From Alphaproteobacteria bacterium (lineage in GTDB: Bacteria > Pseudomonadota > Alphaproteobacteria > Micavibrionales > Micavibrionaceae), in the NCBI GenBank assembly GCA_021775965.1, contig JAJFGV010000043.1, forward strand, positions 359,032-423,031: 64,000 nt of DNA, written 5' to 3'. Of this stretch, positions 45,385-54,720 are shown piece by piece. Every line of letters begins with the position of its first letter. Position 1 is the stretch's first letter. The translations under genes were made by a program, and so were the position numbers. The notes under the pieces were generated by a model. The model worked only from the letters and a program-made list of their open reading frames with translations, did not search any database and had not been told where the DNA came from.

Positions 45385-46752
45385 ATGTATATTATGAACA
45401 CAATGAAGAACAGCTTTCATTATCTTATCATATTCGCAGTGAGTATTTTCCTGTTAATTGGAAGTTCAATGCGGGTGGAAGCTCAGACGATTATCCGTGA
45501 CACGGAAATTGAAAATACGATGAATGAGTGGGCTGGTCCCATATTCAAGGCGGCTGAAATTGCGCCGGACAATGTAAATATCATTCTGGTGCAAAGCGAT
45601 GATATCAATGCTTTTGTTGCCGGTGGGGCCAATATCTTTTTTTATACGGGCCTTTTGACTAAAACTGATAATCCTGACGAAATCATTGGCGTGCTGGCGC
45701 ATGAGCTTGGTCATATCAGTGGCGGTCATCTTATTGCCACAAGAGATGCTCTGGAACGGGCCACTTATGAAAGTATTATTGGGACCATCATCGGGATCGG
45801 CGCGGCCATTGCCACCGGCGATAGTGGCGCGGCCATTGCTGTTGGCGGCGGGGCAAGCGGTGTGGCGCAAAGACGTTTTCTGGCTCATAGCCGGGTGAAT
45901 GAATCCAGCGCCGATCAGGCGGCTCTTTCTTATTTCGAAAAAGCAGAGTTCAGCTCTGACGGCTTGGCGTCGTTTATGATGAAGCTAGAGTCAGAAGAGC
46001 TTTTGCCAGCCAGCCAGCAAAGCGAATATGTTCGTACCCACCCGATTACCCGCAACCGGATAGAAGCTTTGGAATCGCGCGCGCAAACGTCACCATTTAA
46101 AGACAAGCCTTACCCATCGGAATGGATTGAACAACACGCAAGACTGAAAGCCAAGTTAACTGGTTTCATTAATCCGGGCCGTGTGCCGTGGGCTTATGAT
46201 GATCGGGACACTTCCATTCCGGCGCGCTATGCCAGAGCGATTGCTGCCTACCGTCAGAACCGTGTTGATGAAGCTTTGCAAAAAATTGATGAATTGCTGG
46301 CTTTGGAGCCGAACAATGCTTACTTCCTCGAACTAAAGGGCCAAATGCTGGTGGATTTTGGTCGCATTAATGAAGGTATTCCTGTTTATCGCCGCGCCGT
46401 TGAAATTCTTGGTAAGGCACCGTTGATCCGCATCGCTTTGGGCCATGCGCTTCTGGAGAGCGGTGAAAACAAGGCCAACATGAAAGAAGCCATCACCCAT
46501 CTTGATCGTGCGCTTCAGGATGAGCCGCGTTCGTCACGCGCACATAGATTAATTGCGACTGCCTATGGACGATTGGGCCAGGAAGATCTGGCAAAAATTC
46601 ATCTGGCGGAGGAGGCTGTGCTGCAGGGCAATATCCCTTACGCAAAGCACCAGGCGGAAGCAGCGCTTAAGAATGTTAAAAAAGGCAGTCGTGAATGGCT
46701 GCAGGCCAGAGATATTCTGGCGCATATAGAAAACGTTGAAGACAAAGGCTAG
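45385..46752 (+). CDS. M48 family metalloprotease with TPR repeats (BepA-like)
   Basis: 455 residues from ATG 45385; further in-frame ATGs follow at 45394 and 45403. A signal peptide ends MRVEAQ. The zinc site is HELGH near residue 113, with the third ligand Glu in NESSADQAALSYF. From about residue 290 the chain is TPR-like helices (YARAIAAYRQNRVDEALQKIDELLALEPNN and repeats). BepA degrades or assists stalled outer-membrane proteins such as LptD. A DsbA-like gene follows 133 bases later, which fits shared periplasmic quality control. Confidence 0.92.
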   Translation: MYIMNTMKNSFHYLIIFAVSIFLLIGSSMRVEAQTIIRDTEIENTMNEWAGPIFKAAEIAPDNVNIILVQSDDINAFVAGGANIFFYTGLLTKTDNPDEIIGVLAHELGHISGGHLIATRDALERATYESIIGTIIGIGAAIATGDSGAAIAVGGGASGVAQRRFLAHSRVNESSADQAALSYFEKAEFSSDGLASFMMKLESEELLPASQQSEYVRTHPITRNRIEALESRAQTSPFKDKPYPSEWIEQHARLKAKLTGFINPGRVPWAYDDRDTSIPARYARAIAAYRQNRVDEALQKIDELLALEPNNAYFLELKGQMLVDFGRINEGIPVYRRAVEILGKAPLIRIALGHALLESGENKANMKEAITHLDRALQDEPRSSRAHRLIATAYGRLGQEDLAKIHLAEEAVLQGNIPYAKHQAEAALKNVKKGSREWLQARDILAHIENVEDKG

Positions 46753-46885
46753 AGCGTGTTCTGGCGGTCAAAAGTAACAGTTGGGCGGCTTTGAACGAAT
46801 ACTGTTCAAGAGCCCTGTTTATGGGTTACACTTAATTATTAGGTTGGGTATATTGGATTTAACGGCAGAAAAAGGAGCGTATTTC

Positions 46886-47656
46886 GTGAATTATTTGAAC
46901 TTTAAAACTTTCTTTTCTTTTCTCGGGTTGGCGGTTCTGGGTGGATTTCTTATTACATCCCATAGTGGAAACGCATTGGCGGGGCAGGAATTAACGGATG
47001 CACAAAAGCTCGAAGTACAACAGGTCATCAAGGATTATCTGATGGAAAATCCTGAGCTCATCCTGAAATCTGTGGAGCTGCATCAGACTCAGCAGGAAGA
47101 AAACCAGGAAAAAAACGCAGAAGCCAAAGTGGGCGAACATTTGCCCTACCTGACCAGTAATGATACGCCGTCTGCAGGAAACCCGGATGGTGACGTTACC
47201 ATTGTCGAGTTTTTTGATTATAACTGCGGTTATTGCAAGCGTGCTCTGTCTGATATCCAAAAAACCATGAAAGTGGATAAAAATGTACGTTTTGTCTTTA
47301 AGGAAATGCCAATCCTGGGGCCGTCATCACTGACGGCGTCGCAATGGGCGCTGGCTGCGCATAAGCAGGGAAAATATTTCGAATATCACACCGCTTTGAT
47401 GAGTCATAGAGGTGCTAAAAATGAGTCCGAGCTCTCAAAGCTTGCGGAAGACCTTGGTCTGGATACGGCTCAAATGAAAAAAGATGCAAACTCTGATGAA
47501 GTGAAAATCATACTGAAAAAAAGCATGGATATCGCACGTGAAATTGGTATTCAGGGAACACCTGCTTTTATTTTAAACGGTCAATTGGTGCGTGGTTATA
47601 TGGGGCCTGATGGTTTAAAGGCTGCCATTGCTGATGCTCGCAAAAAAGAGGGTTAA
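46886..47656 (+). CDS. Periplasmic DsbA-family thiol oxidoreductase (Com1-like)
   Basis: 256 residues from GTG 46886, chosen because AAAGGAG lies eight bases upstream; the ATG frame start at 46781 has no ribosome site and adds residues unlike a signal. A hydrophobic signal (FFSFLGLAVLGGFLI) ends near NALA. Residues about 30-75 form a helical dimer-type start (Q-K-EV-Q-VIKDYLMENPELILKSVE), then a thioredoxin domain with FFDYNCGYCKRAL (CGYC) and cis-Pro in GIQGTPAFIL. It oxidises or shuffles disulfides in the periplasm. Confidence 0.9.
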   Translation: MNYLNFKTFFSFLGLAVLGGFLITSHSGNALAGQELTDAQKLEVQQVIKDYLMENPELILKSVELHQTQQEENQEKNAEAKVGEHLPYLTSNDTPSAGNPDGDVTIVEFFDYNCGYCKRALSDIQKTMKVDKNVRFVFKEMPILGPSSLTASQWALAAHKQGKYFEYHTALMSHRGAKNESELSKLAEDLGLDTAQMKKDANSDEVKIILKKSMDIAREIGIQGTPAFILNGQLVRGYMGPDGLKAAIADARKKEG

Positions 47657-47673
47657 TACTCCCTGCCGATCCC

Positions 47674-48111
47674 ATGAAAAAAATACTCATACTGAACGGA
47701 CCCAATCTTAATATGCTCGGTATGCGTGAGCCGGAAGTGTACGGCCATGACACGCTCGATGATGTCGAGGCTCTGTGCCATGAAAAAGGACGAGAGCAGA
47801 ATTTAAAAATCGATTTTCGTCAGTCCAATCATGAAGGGGAGCTTGTTGAGTGGATACAGGAGGCACGCGGGCTTTTTGGCGGTATTATCATCAACGCCGC
47901 TGCGTACACGCACACATCTGTTGCCATCTATGATGCGCTTAAAATGCTGGATATGCCTGTGATAGAGGTGCACATCTCCAATCCTAAAGAGCGTGAAGAA
48001 TTTAGGCATTTTTCCTATATCGAGCTTTTGGCTGCTGCTGTTATCGCCGGAGAAGGTGTGCAGGGATACGTCCAAGCCCTTGAAAAAATGAGTGAATTAC
48101 TGAAAGCTTAA
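47674..48111 (+). CDS. aroQ: Type II 3-dehydroquinate dehydratase
   Basis: 145 residues. ILNGPNLNMLGMREPEVYG (catalytic Tyr region), FRQSNHEGELVEWIQEA, INAAAYTHTSVAIYDAL and VEVHISNPKEREEFRHFSY (catalytic His) are all present. It makes 3-dehydroshikimate in aromatic amino acid synthesis. In alphaproteobacteria aroQ commonly precedes accB and accC, as here. Confidence 0.96.
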   Translation: MKKILILNGPNLNMLGMREPEVYGHDTLDDVEALCHEKGREQNLKIDFRQSNHEGELVEWIQEARGLFGGIIINAAAYTHTSVAIYDALKMLDMPVIEVHISNPKEREEFRHFSYIELLAAAVIAGEGVQGYVQALEKMSELLKA

Positions 48112-48177
48112 AAGCCTTGCGGATGAAGGCCCCGCCCCCTAAAATCCACCATTGGACCAATAGATAAAAGCGAAATC

Positions 48178-48633
48178 ATGAAGATTGATGCGAATGCGAT
48201 TAAAGAGCTGGCGGAACTGCTTGAGGAAACCGGCCTGACCGAAATTGAAGTGGCCGATGGTGACAAAGTCATACGGGTCAGCAAAGGTGGCGTTGTTGTG
48301 ACGGGCAATGGTAATGGCCATCATGAAGCCATGTCTTCTGATCCGGAAACGCCACAGATCGCCAACACAGCGGCGCCGAACACAACTGCGCTTTCACATC
48401 CCGGTGCTGTCACCTCGCCAATGGTTGGAACAACCTATTTGCAACCTGATCCGGACTCACCACCTTTTGTTAAGAAAGGTGATAAAGTTGCCGCCGGTGA
48501 TACACTTTTAATTATTGAAGCGATGAAAGTGATGAATCCAATTAAAGCGGAAAAGGGTGGGACGATCACACAAATCCTGGTCGAGGACAGTCAGCCGGTT
48601 GAGTTCGGCGACGTTCTCGTGGTCATTGAATAG
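48178..48633 (+). CDS. accB: Biotin carboxyl carrier protein of acetyl-CoA carboxylase
   Basis: 151 residues. An N-terminal dimer/partner region ([21 protein letters not shown]) and a Pro/Ala-rich linker lead to the biotinyl domain (about 78-151). Biotin is attached at Lys of EAMKVMNPI. The 'thumb' [23 protein letters not shown] is present. It precedes accC by 15 bases in the standard order. Confidence 0.96.
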   Translation: MKIDANAIKELAELLEETGLTEIEVADGDKVIRVSKGGVVVTGNGNGHHEAMSSDPETPQIANTAAPNTTALSHPGAVTSPMVGTTYLQPDPDSPPFVKKGDKVAAGDTLLIIEAMKVMNPIKAEKGGTITQILVEDSQPVEFGDVLVVIE

Positions 48634-48648
48634 TCTGCAGAAAAATCC

Positions 48649-49989
48649 ATGTTTAAAAAAGTTCTCATAGCCAATCGTGGAGAAATTGCCTTGCGGATCA
48701 TTCGGGCCTGCAAGGAGATGGGTGTTGAAACGGTGGCTGTTCACTCCACGGCTGATGCTACTTCTATGCCAGTGCGGTTGGCGGATGAAAGCGTTTGTAT
48801 TGGCCCGCCGCCCAGCAAGGATAGCTATCTGAATATTCCCTCTATTTTAAGCGCCGCGGCGGTCACCGGGGCGGATGCCATACATCCTGGCTATGGGTTT
48901 TTATCTGAAAATGCTCAATTTGCCCGCATGGTTGTAGAACACGGCTTTACTTTTATTGGGCCGTCTGCAGATTTTATTGAAAAAATGGGTGACAAGGTTG
49001 TTGCCAAACAAACCGTGCAGGAACTTGGTTTGCCGGTGGTGCCGGGTTCTGATGGCGCTGTTGAATCTGTTGAAGATGGTCTGCTTGATGCCAAGGAAAT
49101 GGGGTTTCCTGTTCTTCTTAAGGCCGCATCGGGTGGCGGCGGCAAGGGCATGCAGGTTGTGCGCGAGGCAAGTGAGTTTGAACAATGCTACAACACGGCG
49201 CGCGCCGAGGCGCAGGCCAATTTCGGTGATGATACCGTCTATCTTGAAAAGTTCCTCGAAAATCCACGCCATATCGAGATACAGGTTTTTGCTGACTCCC
49301 ACGGCAAAGCCATTCATATGGGTGAGCGCGATTGTTCTATCCAGCGCCGCCACCAAAAATTACTCGAAGAAGGTCCTTCGCCGGTTATCACTGATGAACA
49401 GCGGGAGCGGATCGGCTCACTTGCTGCCGAGACGGTGAAAAAGCTTGGCTATGAAGGCGCGGGCACGATTGAGTTCCTCTACGAGAATGACGAATTTTAT
49501 TTCATGGAAATGAACACGCGGATACAGGTTGAACATCCGGTGACTGAAATGATTACCGGTATTGATTTGATTGCCGAACAAATCCGTGTCGCCGCCGGTT
49601 ATCCGCTCACGGTTAAAAAAGACCGTCTGCGTTTTCGTGGTCATGCGATTGAAATTCGGATTAATGCCGAAGATCCTGACACGTTTGTTCCTTCCCCGGG
49701 TACGATTACGCAATTTCATGCGCCGGGCGGCCTGGGCGTGCGTTTTGATAGTGCTATTTATGGTGGTTATGCCATTCCACCTTATTATGATTCCATGATA
49801 GGCAAGCTGATTGTGCACGGACGTAACCGCGAGGAATGTATCCGTAGGCTGAAGCGTGCCATCCGCGAAACTGTGGTCGAAGGTGTGAAAACAACTTTGC
49901 CACTGCATGAATGGATTTTGGAGCAACCGGAATTTTTAAGCGGCGAATACACCATTCACTGGTTGGAAGATAAACTGGCCGAGCGATAA
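48649..49989 (+). CDS. accC: Biotin carboxylase subunit of acetyl-CoA carboxylase
   Basis: 446 residues with ATP-grasp fold. [22 protein letters not shown] opens the BC domain; [15 protein letters not shown] is the glycine-rich ATP loop; [21 protein letters not shown] holds the catalytic Glu, Arg and Gln residues. It carboxylates biotin on AccB with bicarbonate and ATP, giving malonyl-CoA for fatty-acid synthesis. The carboxyltransferase genes accA and accD are not in the window. Confidence 0.97.
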   Translation: MFKKVLIANRGEIALRIIRACKEMGVETVAVHSTADATSMPVRLADESVCIGPPPSKDSYLNIPSILSAAAVTGADAIHPGYGFLSENAQFARMVVEHGFTFIGPSADFIEKMGDKVVAKQTVQELGLPVVPGSDGAVESVEDGLLDAKEMGFPVLLKAASGGGGKGMQVVREASEFEQCYNTARAEAQANFGDDTVYLEKFLENPRHIEIQVFADSHGKAIHMGERDCSIQRRHQKLLEEGPSPVITDEQRERIGSLAAETVKKLGYEGAGTIEFLYENDEFYFMEMNTRIQVEHPVTEMITGIDLIAEQIRVAAGYPLTVKKDRLRFRGHAIEIRINAEDPDTFVPSPGTITQFHAPGGLGVRFDSAIYGGYAIPPYYDSMIGKLIVHGRNREECIRRLKRAIRETVVEGVKTTLPLHEWILEQPEFLSGEYTIHWLEDKLAER

Positions 49990-50036
49990 AATTTTCTAAA
50001 TTTCCATTACCATCCACCAACCTCTATAATAGAGAT

Positions 50037-50693
50037 ATGCAGCTGGTTTTAACGACAGAATTGCTTTTGGAGGCCTACAAGCAGGGCCTGTTCCCAATGG
50101 CCTATAGCGCGGGCAGCCCGTATATTCACTGGATATGTCCGGAAATGCGCGGGCAGCTTTCCATTGAAGATATCCATATCCCGCGCCGTCTCAAAAAAAC
50201 ACTGCACAGTGATTTATATGAGGTGCGGATTGATACCGCGTTTGAAGAGGTGATCACAGCCTGTGCTGCGCCGATGCCGGATCGCCCGGAAACATGGATT
50301 AACGAGCCAATTATTGAAGCCTATTGCAGACTGCATAAGGACGGTTATGGCCATAGTGTTGAATGCTGGAAGGATGACGAACTTGTCGGTGGCGTTTATG
50401 GCTTGGCGATTGGTGGCGCGTTTTTTGGCGAAAGCATGTTTTCGAAGAAACGTGACGCCAGCAAGGTGGCACTAATTCATCTGGTGGCCCGTTTGTGGAA
50501 AGGCGGCTTTATGCTTTTGGATACACAATTCATCAATGACCATTTAAAGCAGTTCGGCGTTTATGAAATGCAGCACAAAGACTATATCGAGCAGCTTAAA
50601 TTGGCTGTGGTTACGGAGGCTGATTTCTGGTTGCAGGATATGGAAGAAGATCGGGTTATTGGAGACTATCTGGAGATGCGTGAAAAAGGTTAG
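50037..50693 (+). CDS. aat: Leucyl/phenylalanyl-tRNA--protein transferase
   Basis: 218 residues. LLEAYKQGLFPMA, YIHWICPEMRGQLSIEDIHIPRRLKKTL, TWINEPIIEAYCRLHKDGYGHSVECW and VGGVYGLAIGGAFFGESMFSKKRDASKVALIHLVARL are the family's conserved blocks, and LLDTQFINDHLKQFG is the typical end. It adds Leu or Phe to N-terminal Arg or Lys to make N-degrons recognised by ClpS. It follows accC as in many alphaproteobacteria and converges with DUF2155. Confidence 0.96.
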   Translation: MQLVLTTELLLEAYKQGLFPMAYSAGSPYIHWICPEMRGQLSIEDIHIPRRLKKTLHSDLYEVRIDTAFEEVITACAAPMPDRPETWINEPIIEAYCRLHKDGYGHSVECWKDDELVGGVYGLAIGGAFFGESMFSKKRDASKVALIHLVARLWKGGFMLLDTQFINDHLKQFGVYEMQHKDYIEQLKLAVVTEADFWLQDMEEDRVIGDYLEMREKG

Positions 50694-50696
50694 GGA

Positions 50697-51209
50697 TTAC
50701 TCCAGTTTTTCTTCTGGGACTTTGGCGGGTGGTTCGGATTCTTCACTCGTATCTTTTGAAACCTCTTTCTTTTCAGCGTCCATATCGGTCGTTTTCTGTG
50801 ACCCCAGACAATCAATCACCCAGACATCGTAAATCGGGTGGTCCATCGATGACAAGCCGGGCGAAGACGCAAACATCCAGCCGGAAAATACCCACTCAGC
50901 CTTGTCTTCCAGGGTGATTTCCCAGACCTGCAGAAAGGCCGATGATTCAGGAAGTTCAATTGGTGAAGCCTTGCGACAGGCCTGAACCTTGATAAAAAGC
51001 TTGCCGAATTTTACGGTGCTGCCTACACGCGCTTCGAAAGTCATGGTGCGGGCGGTTACTTTGTCGAGGGATTTTAATTTAACGATCGGGAAATCTTCCA
51101 TTTCCCTGGCATCAACAGAATTTAAATTTGCTGAATGAAAAGCAAAAAGAAAAACCCCTGAAAGACAGGTTAGAAAAATCCTGGATAATTTACTGCGTGC
51201 CTTCGTCAT
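50697..51209 (-). CDS. DUF2155 protein
   Basis: 170 residues from ATG 51209. A signal peptide (about 6-32) is followed by the DUF2155 domain: ARTMTFEARVGSTVKFGKLFIKVQACRKASP, FLQVWEI and WVFSGWMFASSPGLSSMDHPIYDVWVIDC, with a conserved pair of cysteines that may form a disulfide. The C-terminal 25 residues are acidic and Pro/Ser-rich. Its start overlaps the MlaD gene's end by 20 bases, so the two are coupled. The domain is widespread in alphaproteobacteria next to aat and NDUFA12, with no proven function. Confidence 0.88.
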   Translation of the reverse strand: MTKARSKLSRIFLTCLSGVFLFAFHSANLNSVDAREMEDFPIVKLKSLDKVTARTMTFEARVGSTVKFGKLFIKVQACRKASPIELPESSAFLQVWEITLEDKAEWVFSGWMFASSPGLSSMDHPIYDVWVIDCLGSQKTTDMDAEKKEVSKDTSEESEPPAKVPEEKLE

Positions 51210-51654
51210 TATCTTGCATGCTGAAAATGAATTGGCCGAGCAATTGCTCAAGATTTTGTGGCGCTTGTGTATATTGAATGCGGCCACCGCTTGGAATTAA
51301 GTCTTCTTCCGCGCCCGGCTCGAGTGCCAGATAAAGACCGCCGAGCAAACTTTCGCTGCTGATCAACGCGGCGGTATCGGTGGGAAGCTGAAAATCGGAA
51401 CCGATGCTCATATGAACGCGGGCGAGATAACTGCCGGGCAACAGATCAACAGCGGTGACTGTGCCGACTTTAACGCCGCTGATCTGTACGGCATCACCGG
51501 GAGCCAAGCCACCAATGCCGGAAAAATCAGCCATAACCTCATAACCGCCGTTGCCAACGCCAACATTGCCTTTGTCATAGCTGAAAACCAGGAAAATTCC
51601 GGCTACCAGCAGGACAACAGCGCCCAAAACGGTTTCAACAAGACTGCGTTTCAT
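51190..51654 (-). CDS. mlaD: MlaD-like MCE-domain lipid transport protein
   Basis: 154 residues. One N-terminal membrane helix (7-25) then a single MCE domain: YEVMADFSGIGGLAPGDAVQISGVKVGTVTAVDL, SLLGGLYLALEPG. The last residues form a short hydrophobic helix LEQLLGQFIFSM, which in MlaD rings builds the central pore. MlaD works with the MlaFE ATPase in phospholipid traffic across the periplasm; the other mla genes are elsewhere. It is coupled by overlap to DUF2155. Confidence 0.9.
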   Translation of the reverse strand: MKRSLVETVLGAVVLLVAGIFLVFSYDKGNVGVGNGGYEVMADFSGIGGLAPGDAVQISGVKVGTVTAVDLLPGSYLARVHMSIGSDFQLPTDTAALISSESLLGGLYLALEPGAEEDLIPSGGRIQYTQAPQNLEQLLGQFIFSMQDNDEGTQ

Positions 51655-51742
51655 ATTTTGCCTCTTAATCGTAAATAAGCTTTAGATATTTAGCGTAAAA
51701 GATGTGGAAGTGTAAACCATTAACTCTAAACCCCTGTGAGCC

Positions 51743-52144
51743 TCATTCCGGTGGGCTCCAAGCTTCGTAATCGCCGGTGGCCTTGTCGCGCCGGCCGCCT
51801 TCGAGGATATGTCCCGGTGGACGGTAAGCCTGATTTGTACCTGTTAGATTGGGCTGATGCGGTTTTTGCCATTCGCGGCGGAAAGACTGGTTATCGTTAT
51901 CCGGCACCTCATTTGTCTGGTGATGTAGCCAGCCATGCCATTCGGGCGGCACGTTGCTGGCTTCCGGTGTGGTTTTATAGATAACCCAGCGGCGCGGGTT
52001 TTTATAACCCTGCCTGGGCTTGCCTTCATAATATTTGTTCCCCAGCGGGTCCGTACCAATAGATTTCCCGCGATAGGTCCAGGTAAACCAGGAAATATGC
52101 GCTGGTGACAAAACACCCAGAAAATTGAAAATTGCTCTAAACAT
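51743..52144 (-). CDS. NDUFA12-type complex I accessory protein
   Basis: 133 residues. WFTWTYRGKSIGTDPLGNKYYE is the hallmark of the NDUFA12 family, followed by RRWVIYKTTPEASNVPPEWHGWLHHQTNEVP. It is the bacterial homologue of the mitochondrial complex I accessory subunit and is nearly restricted to alphaproteobacteria among bacteria. The C-terminus YRPPGHILEGGRRDKATGDYEAWSP is typical. It precedes mlaD by 88 bases. Confidence 0.95.
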   Translation of the reverse strand: MFRAIFNFLGVLSPAHISWFTWTYRGKSIGTDPLGNKYYEGKPRQGYKNPRRWVIYKTTPEASNVPPEWHGWLHHQTNEVPDNDNQSFRREWQKPHQPNLTGTNQAYRPPGHILEGGRRDKATGDYEAWSPPE

Positions 52145-52222
52145 AGGGATAATTATCGCAGATCATCGTCACTTTACAAAGCGCTTTCAACCGACCATGA
52201 TGAGCGCTCACCAAGAGGATTT

Positions 52223-53122
52223 ATGATTATGTGTATTGTTAGATTTCTTTTTTGCTTACTGATTTTGCTGATTCCTGCTTCTGCTCAGGCTGAGCAAGCT
52301 TGCAAAGCTGTGGCCAGTATTTATGAGCAGGATATCTGCGCGTCTGACATCTTGCCGAGTAAGAAGCTGGAAGATAGCATTCGTGAGTACGCTAAAAAAT
52401 CAAAAGAAAAACCAACGCAAGCCGTCAAGGATTTTAAGGTGTCGAGTCTTTTTGGGTTGTTGTGGGAAAAGGCGCTTATTCACAAATACGGCGAAGATGC
52501 TGTTGAGCCTTCAGGCAGGCAAATCAAAACCTATCTGAAGAGTTTCCGCAAGGCGATCGAAGACCAGAATGATATGAATAAAGATATGAGTGTGTTCATT
52601 GTGGAACTGCTCGAAGATAATGCTTACGCACCGGAAGAAGAAAATCGCCTGAAAGCCATTCTGGCACAAAAACAAAAATCCATCATGATGTATAATATGC
52701 GCGATGCTTTACCAGACGAGACGCGCGCGCAGATGGAAGAGGGCGAGCAAAAGATGGCCGAAGCAATGGTCAAAAGCTGGAAGATCAAAAAGACTCTTTT
52801 TGAGGATTACGGTGGCCGCGTTGCTTTTCAAAAGGCCGGACTGGAGCCGCTGGATGCGTTTCAAACCTTTGTGAAGGAGCTGGAAGACAGCAATGTAGCG
52901 ACTATTCACGATCCGGCTTATAAGGATGTGTTTAGAACCATGGATGAATATTCTAGCAAGGAACATAATTTTCTGCCGGAAGACAGTGATAAGATCGAAG
53001 ATTATTTCGACAGTCCATCATGGGTTTATGATGGTGATATCGCCGAGGATGCTTTCGAGCAGCAAAAGGCAGAGATCATGGCAATTCCGACGATTGAATC
53101 GGCGGCGGGAGATGAAGGATGA
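52223..53122 (+). CDS. Secreted helical protein of unknown function
   Basis: 299 residues. A signal peptide (4-23, ending AQA) precedes a helical chain. ASIYEQDICASDILPSKKLED followed by LLWEKALIHKYGEDAVEPSGRQIKTYLKSF has the arrangement of the N-terminal chaperone region of SurA-type parvulins, but the isomerase domain is not evident, so this is only a resemblance. The C-terminus is acidic. Its stop overlaps the RidA start by four bases (ATGA). Confidence 0.7.
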   Translation: MIMCIVRFLFCLLILLIPASAQAEQACKAVASIYEQDICASDILPSKKLEDSIREYAKKSKEKPTQAVKDFKVSSLFGLLWEKALIHKYGEDAVEPSGRQIKTYLKSFRKAIEDQNDMNKDMSVFIVELLEDNAYAPEEENRLKAILAQKQKSIMMYNMRDALPDETRAQMEEGEQKMAEAMVKSWKIKKTLFEDYGGRVAFQKAGLEPLDAFQTFVKELEDSNVATIHDPAYKDVFRTMDEYSSKEHNFLPEDSDKIEDYFDSPSWVYDGDIAEDAFEQQKAEIMAIPTIESAAGDEG

Positions 53123-53583
53123 GTTTGCAGGAAAAGCTGCAGGAACTTGGCTATGAATTGCCAAAGGCAGCTGCACCGGCTGCCAACTACGTTCCCTATG
53201 TGATTAGTGGCAACACTGTTTTCGTTGCTGGTCAAATCCCGTTCCTGAACGGTGAGCAGATGCATTTGGGACGGCTTGGCGAAGACCTCTCTATTGAGCA
53301 AGGTATTGAAGCGGCCAAAGCTTGTGCGCTCAATATTTTGGCGCAGGCGAATGCGGCTGTGGATGGTGATTGGATCCGGGTTAAGCGTTGCGTCAAGCTT
53401 GGCGGTTTTGTGAACTGTACACCGGATTTCAATGATCATCCCAAAGTGATCAACGGCGCTTCGGATCTTATTGTTGCGGCGATGGGTGATGCTGGGAAAC
53501 ATGCTCGTTTTGCGGTTGGTGCGCCGTCTTTGCCGCTCAGTGTTGCGGTTGAGATTGACGCGGTGTTTGAGATCGAAACTTAA
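53119..53583 (+). CDS. RidA/YjgF family protein
   Basis: 154 residues of the longer RidA subgroup: YVISGNTVFVAGQIPFLNG, ACALNILAQANAAVDGDWIRVKRCVKLGGFVNCTPDFNDHPKVINGASDLIVAAMGDAGKHARFAVGAPSLPLSVAVEIDAVFEI. The Arg that binds the carboxylate in RidA enamine deaminases (usually in the RxxV motif near the end) appears as HARFAVGAPSLP. Members of this subgroup do not always deaminate imines. It is translationally coupled to the upstream secreted-protein gene and converges with the receiver gene. Confidence 0.9.
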   Translation: MSLQEKLQELGYELPKAAAPAANYVPYVISGNTVFVAGQIPFLNGEQMHLGRLGEDLSIEQGIEAAKACALNILAQANAAVDGDWIRVKRCVKLGGFVNCTPDFNDHPKVINGASDLIVAAMGDAGKHARFAVGAPSLPLSVAVEIDAVFEIET

Positions 53584-54467
53584 TCCGCAACTTTTTCATC
53601 CTGTTCTTCCCAGTGCCTGAACATTTTCATCGCCGCGTCATTGCCGAGTTGTTCATAGCTGGTCTGAGGTTTTTCGCTTGTTAGTTCTTCTCGCACTTTT
53701 TCTTCGCTGGCACGGATTGATTTAATGTCGTTATGCGTCAGGCCGTAATAAACTTTCGGAATGCCGACCGAAATGATCAGCGATTTTCCCATCATCGTTG
53801 GTTCGGAAGAGCAGTACAAAACACAATCCTTTAAATCGGAACTGTTCAGCTTTTCCGCGGCCTGGCGGATGGCCATCACTTCGGCATGGGCGGTGGGATC
53901 TGCGCGGGATGTAATGCCGTTTTTGCCTTCACCAAGGATGCGCCCGTCTTTATCCACGATCACCGCGCCGAAGGGCCCGCCTTTTTTGCTGCGCGCATTG
54001 TTATCGGCCAGATCAATCGCGTGCTGCATCAATTGTTCGGGGGTAAAAGTGGTTTCATGCGTATCAACAGCAATCGGTTGCGGGTTTAAGCCTTGCCCTT
54101 TCAAAATGCGATGTATCATTTTGATCAGGCGATTGGGATCGATTGGTTTGTGCAAAATTTGTTTCACGCCCAGATTATTGGCCTCGAGCAAAAGATCACT
54201 GGAATCATCAGCCGTTACGATAATGACCGGCAGGTCGATGGAGTTCACCATCAGATATTTCATGAAGTCAAAGCCGCCTTTGGGTGACATATTGAGATCA
54301 ATCAGTGCGAGGTCAATTTCTTGATCTTCGATCACGCGAATGGCGCTGCTGCCGTCAATAGCGCCAAAGGTTTGAAACCCTTGCGTTTTGACAATGCTCG
54401 TCATCATTTCACGGCTGACATCATTGTCTTCGGCAATCAGGATATTGATGAAGGGGTGATCAGTCAT
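53580..54467 (-). CDS. Receiver domain fused to a zinc-less nucleoside deaminase-like domain
   Basis: 295 residues. Residues 7-125 are a response-regulator receiver with Glu13/Asp14, phosphorylated Asp57 (LALIDLNM), Thr85 and Lys107 (HKP). Residues 142-250 follow the guanine/cytidine deaminase fold: GGPFGAVIVDKDG and AHAEVMAI (His194, Glu196). In place of the usual SCEPCPMC the text is SSEPTMMGKS, so both zinc-binding cysteines are replaced (Thr224, Gly227). The deaminase half therefore probably binds but does not turn over a purine-like ligand. No kinase gene is adjacent. It converges with RidA. Confidence 0.88.
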   Translation of the reverse strand: MTDHPFINILIAEDNDVSREMMTSIVKTQGFQTFGAIDGSSAIRVIEDQEIDLALIDLNMSPKGGFDFMKYLMVNSIDLPVIIVTADDSSDLLLEANNLGVKQILHKPIDPNRLIKMIHRILKGQGLNPQPIAVDTHETTFTPEQLMQHAIDLADNNARSKKGGPFGAVIVDKDGRILGEGKNGITSRADPTAHAEVMAIRQAAEKLNSSDLKDCVLYCSSEPTMMGKSLIISVGIPKVYYGLTHNDIKSIRASEEKVREELTSEKPQTSYEQLGNDAAMKMFRHWEEQDEKVAD

Positions 54468-54545
54468 AATGTTTTCTATTAAACCATGAATTGGGGGTTA
54501 AAGCTTCCTGAATTTTACCTTCTGTGTGGGTGGAGGGTAAAGATT

Positions 54546-54707
54546 TTACCACAGCGCACACAGAAGAAGCACAGCGCTGTCCTTTTTTGTGGAGCGCGCG
54601 AAGCATAAAATAAAATGCGGTTCGTAAATCAAATATTGTTATATTTTTGCGCTGGCGTGCAGGCGGTGTAGGAATCGCTGTGTTCTCGCTGTGATCGCTG
54701 TGGTTAA
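54546..54707. repeat. Inverted repeat built of CACAGCG units
   Basis: The left arm (54546-54576) and right arm (54676-54707) are nearly complementary: TTACCACAGCG... against CGCTGTG...GGTTAA. CACAGCG or CACAG recurs three times in each arm. The 100-base centre is A+T-rich and non-coding. It fills most of the gap between the receiver and GWSEER genes. Confidence 0.7.
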
Positions 54708-54720
54708 ATACATACATCAT

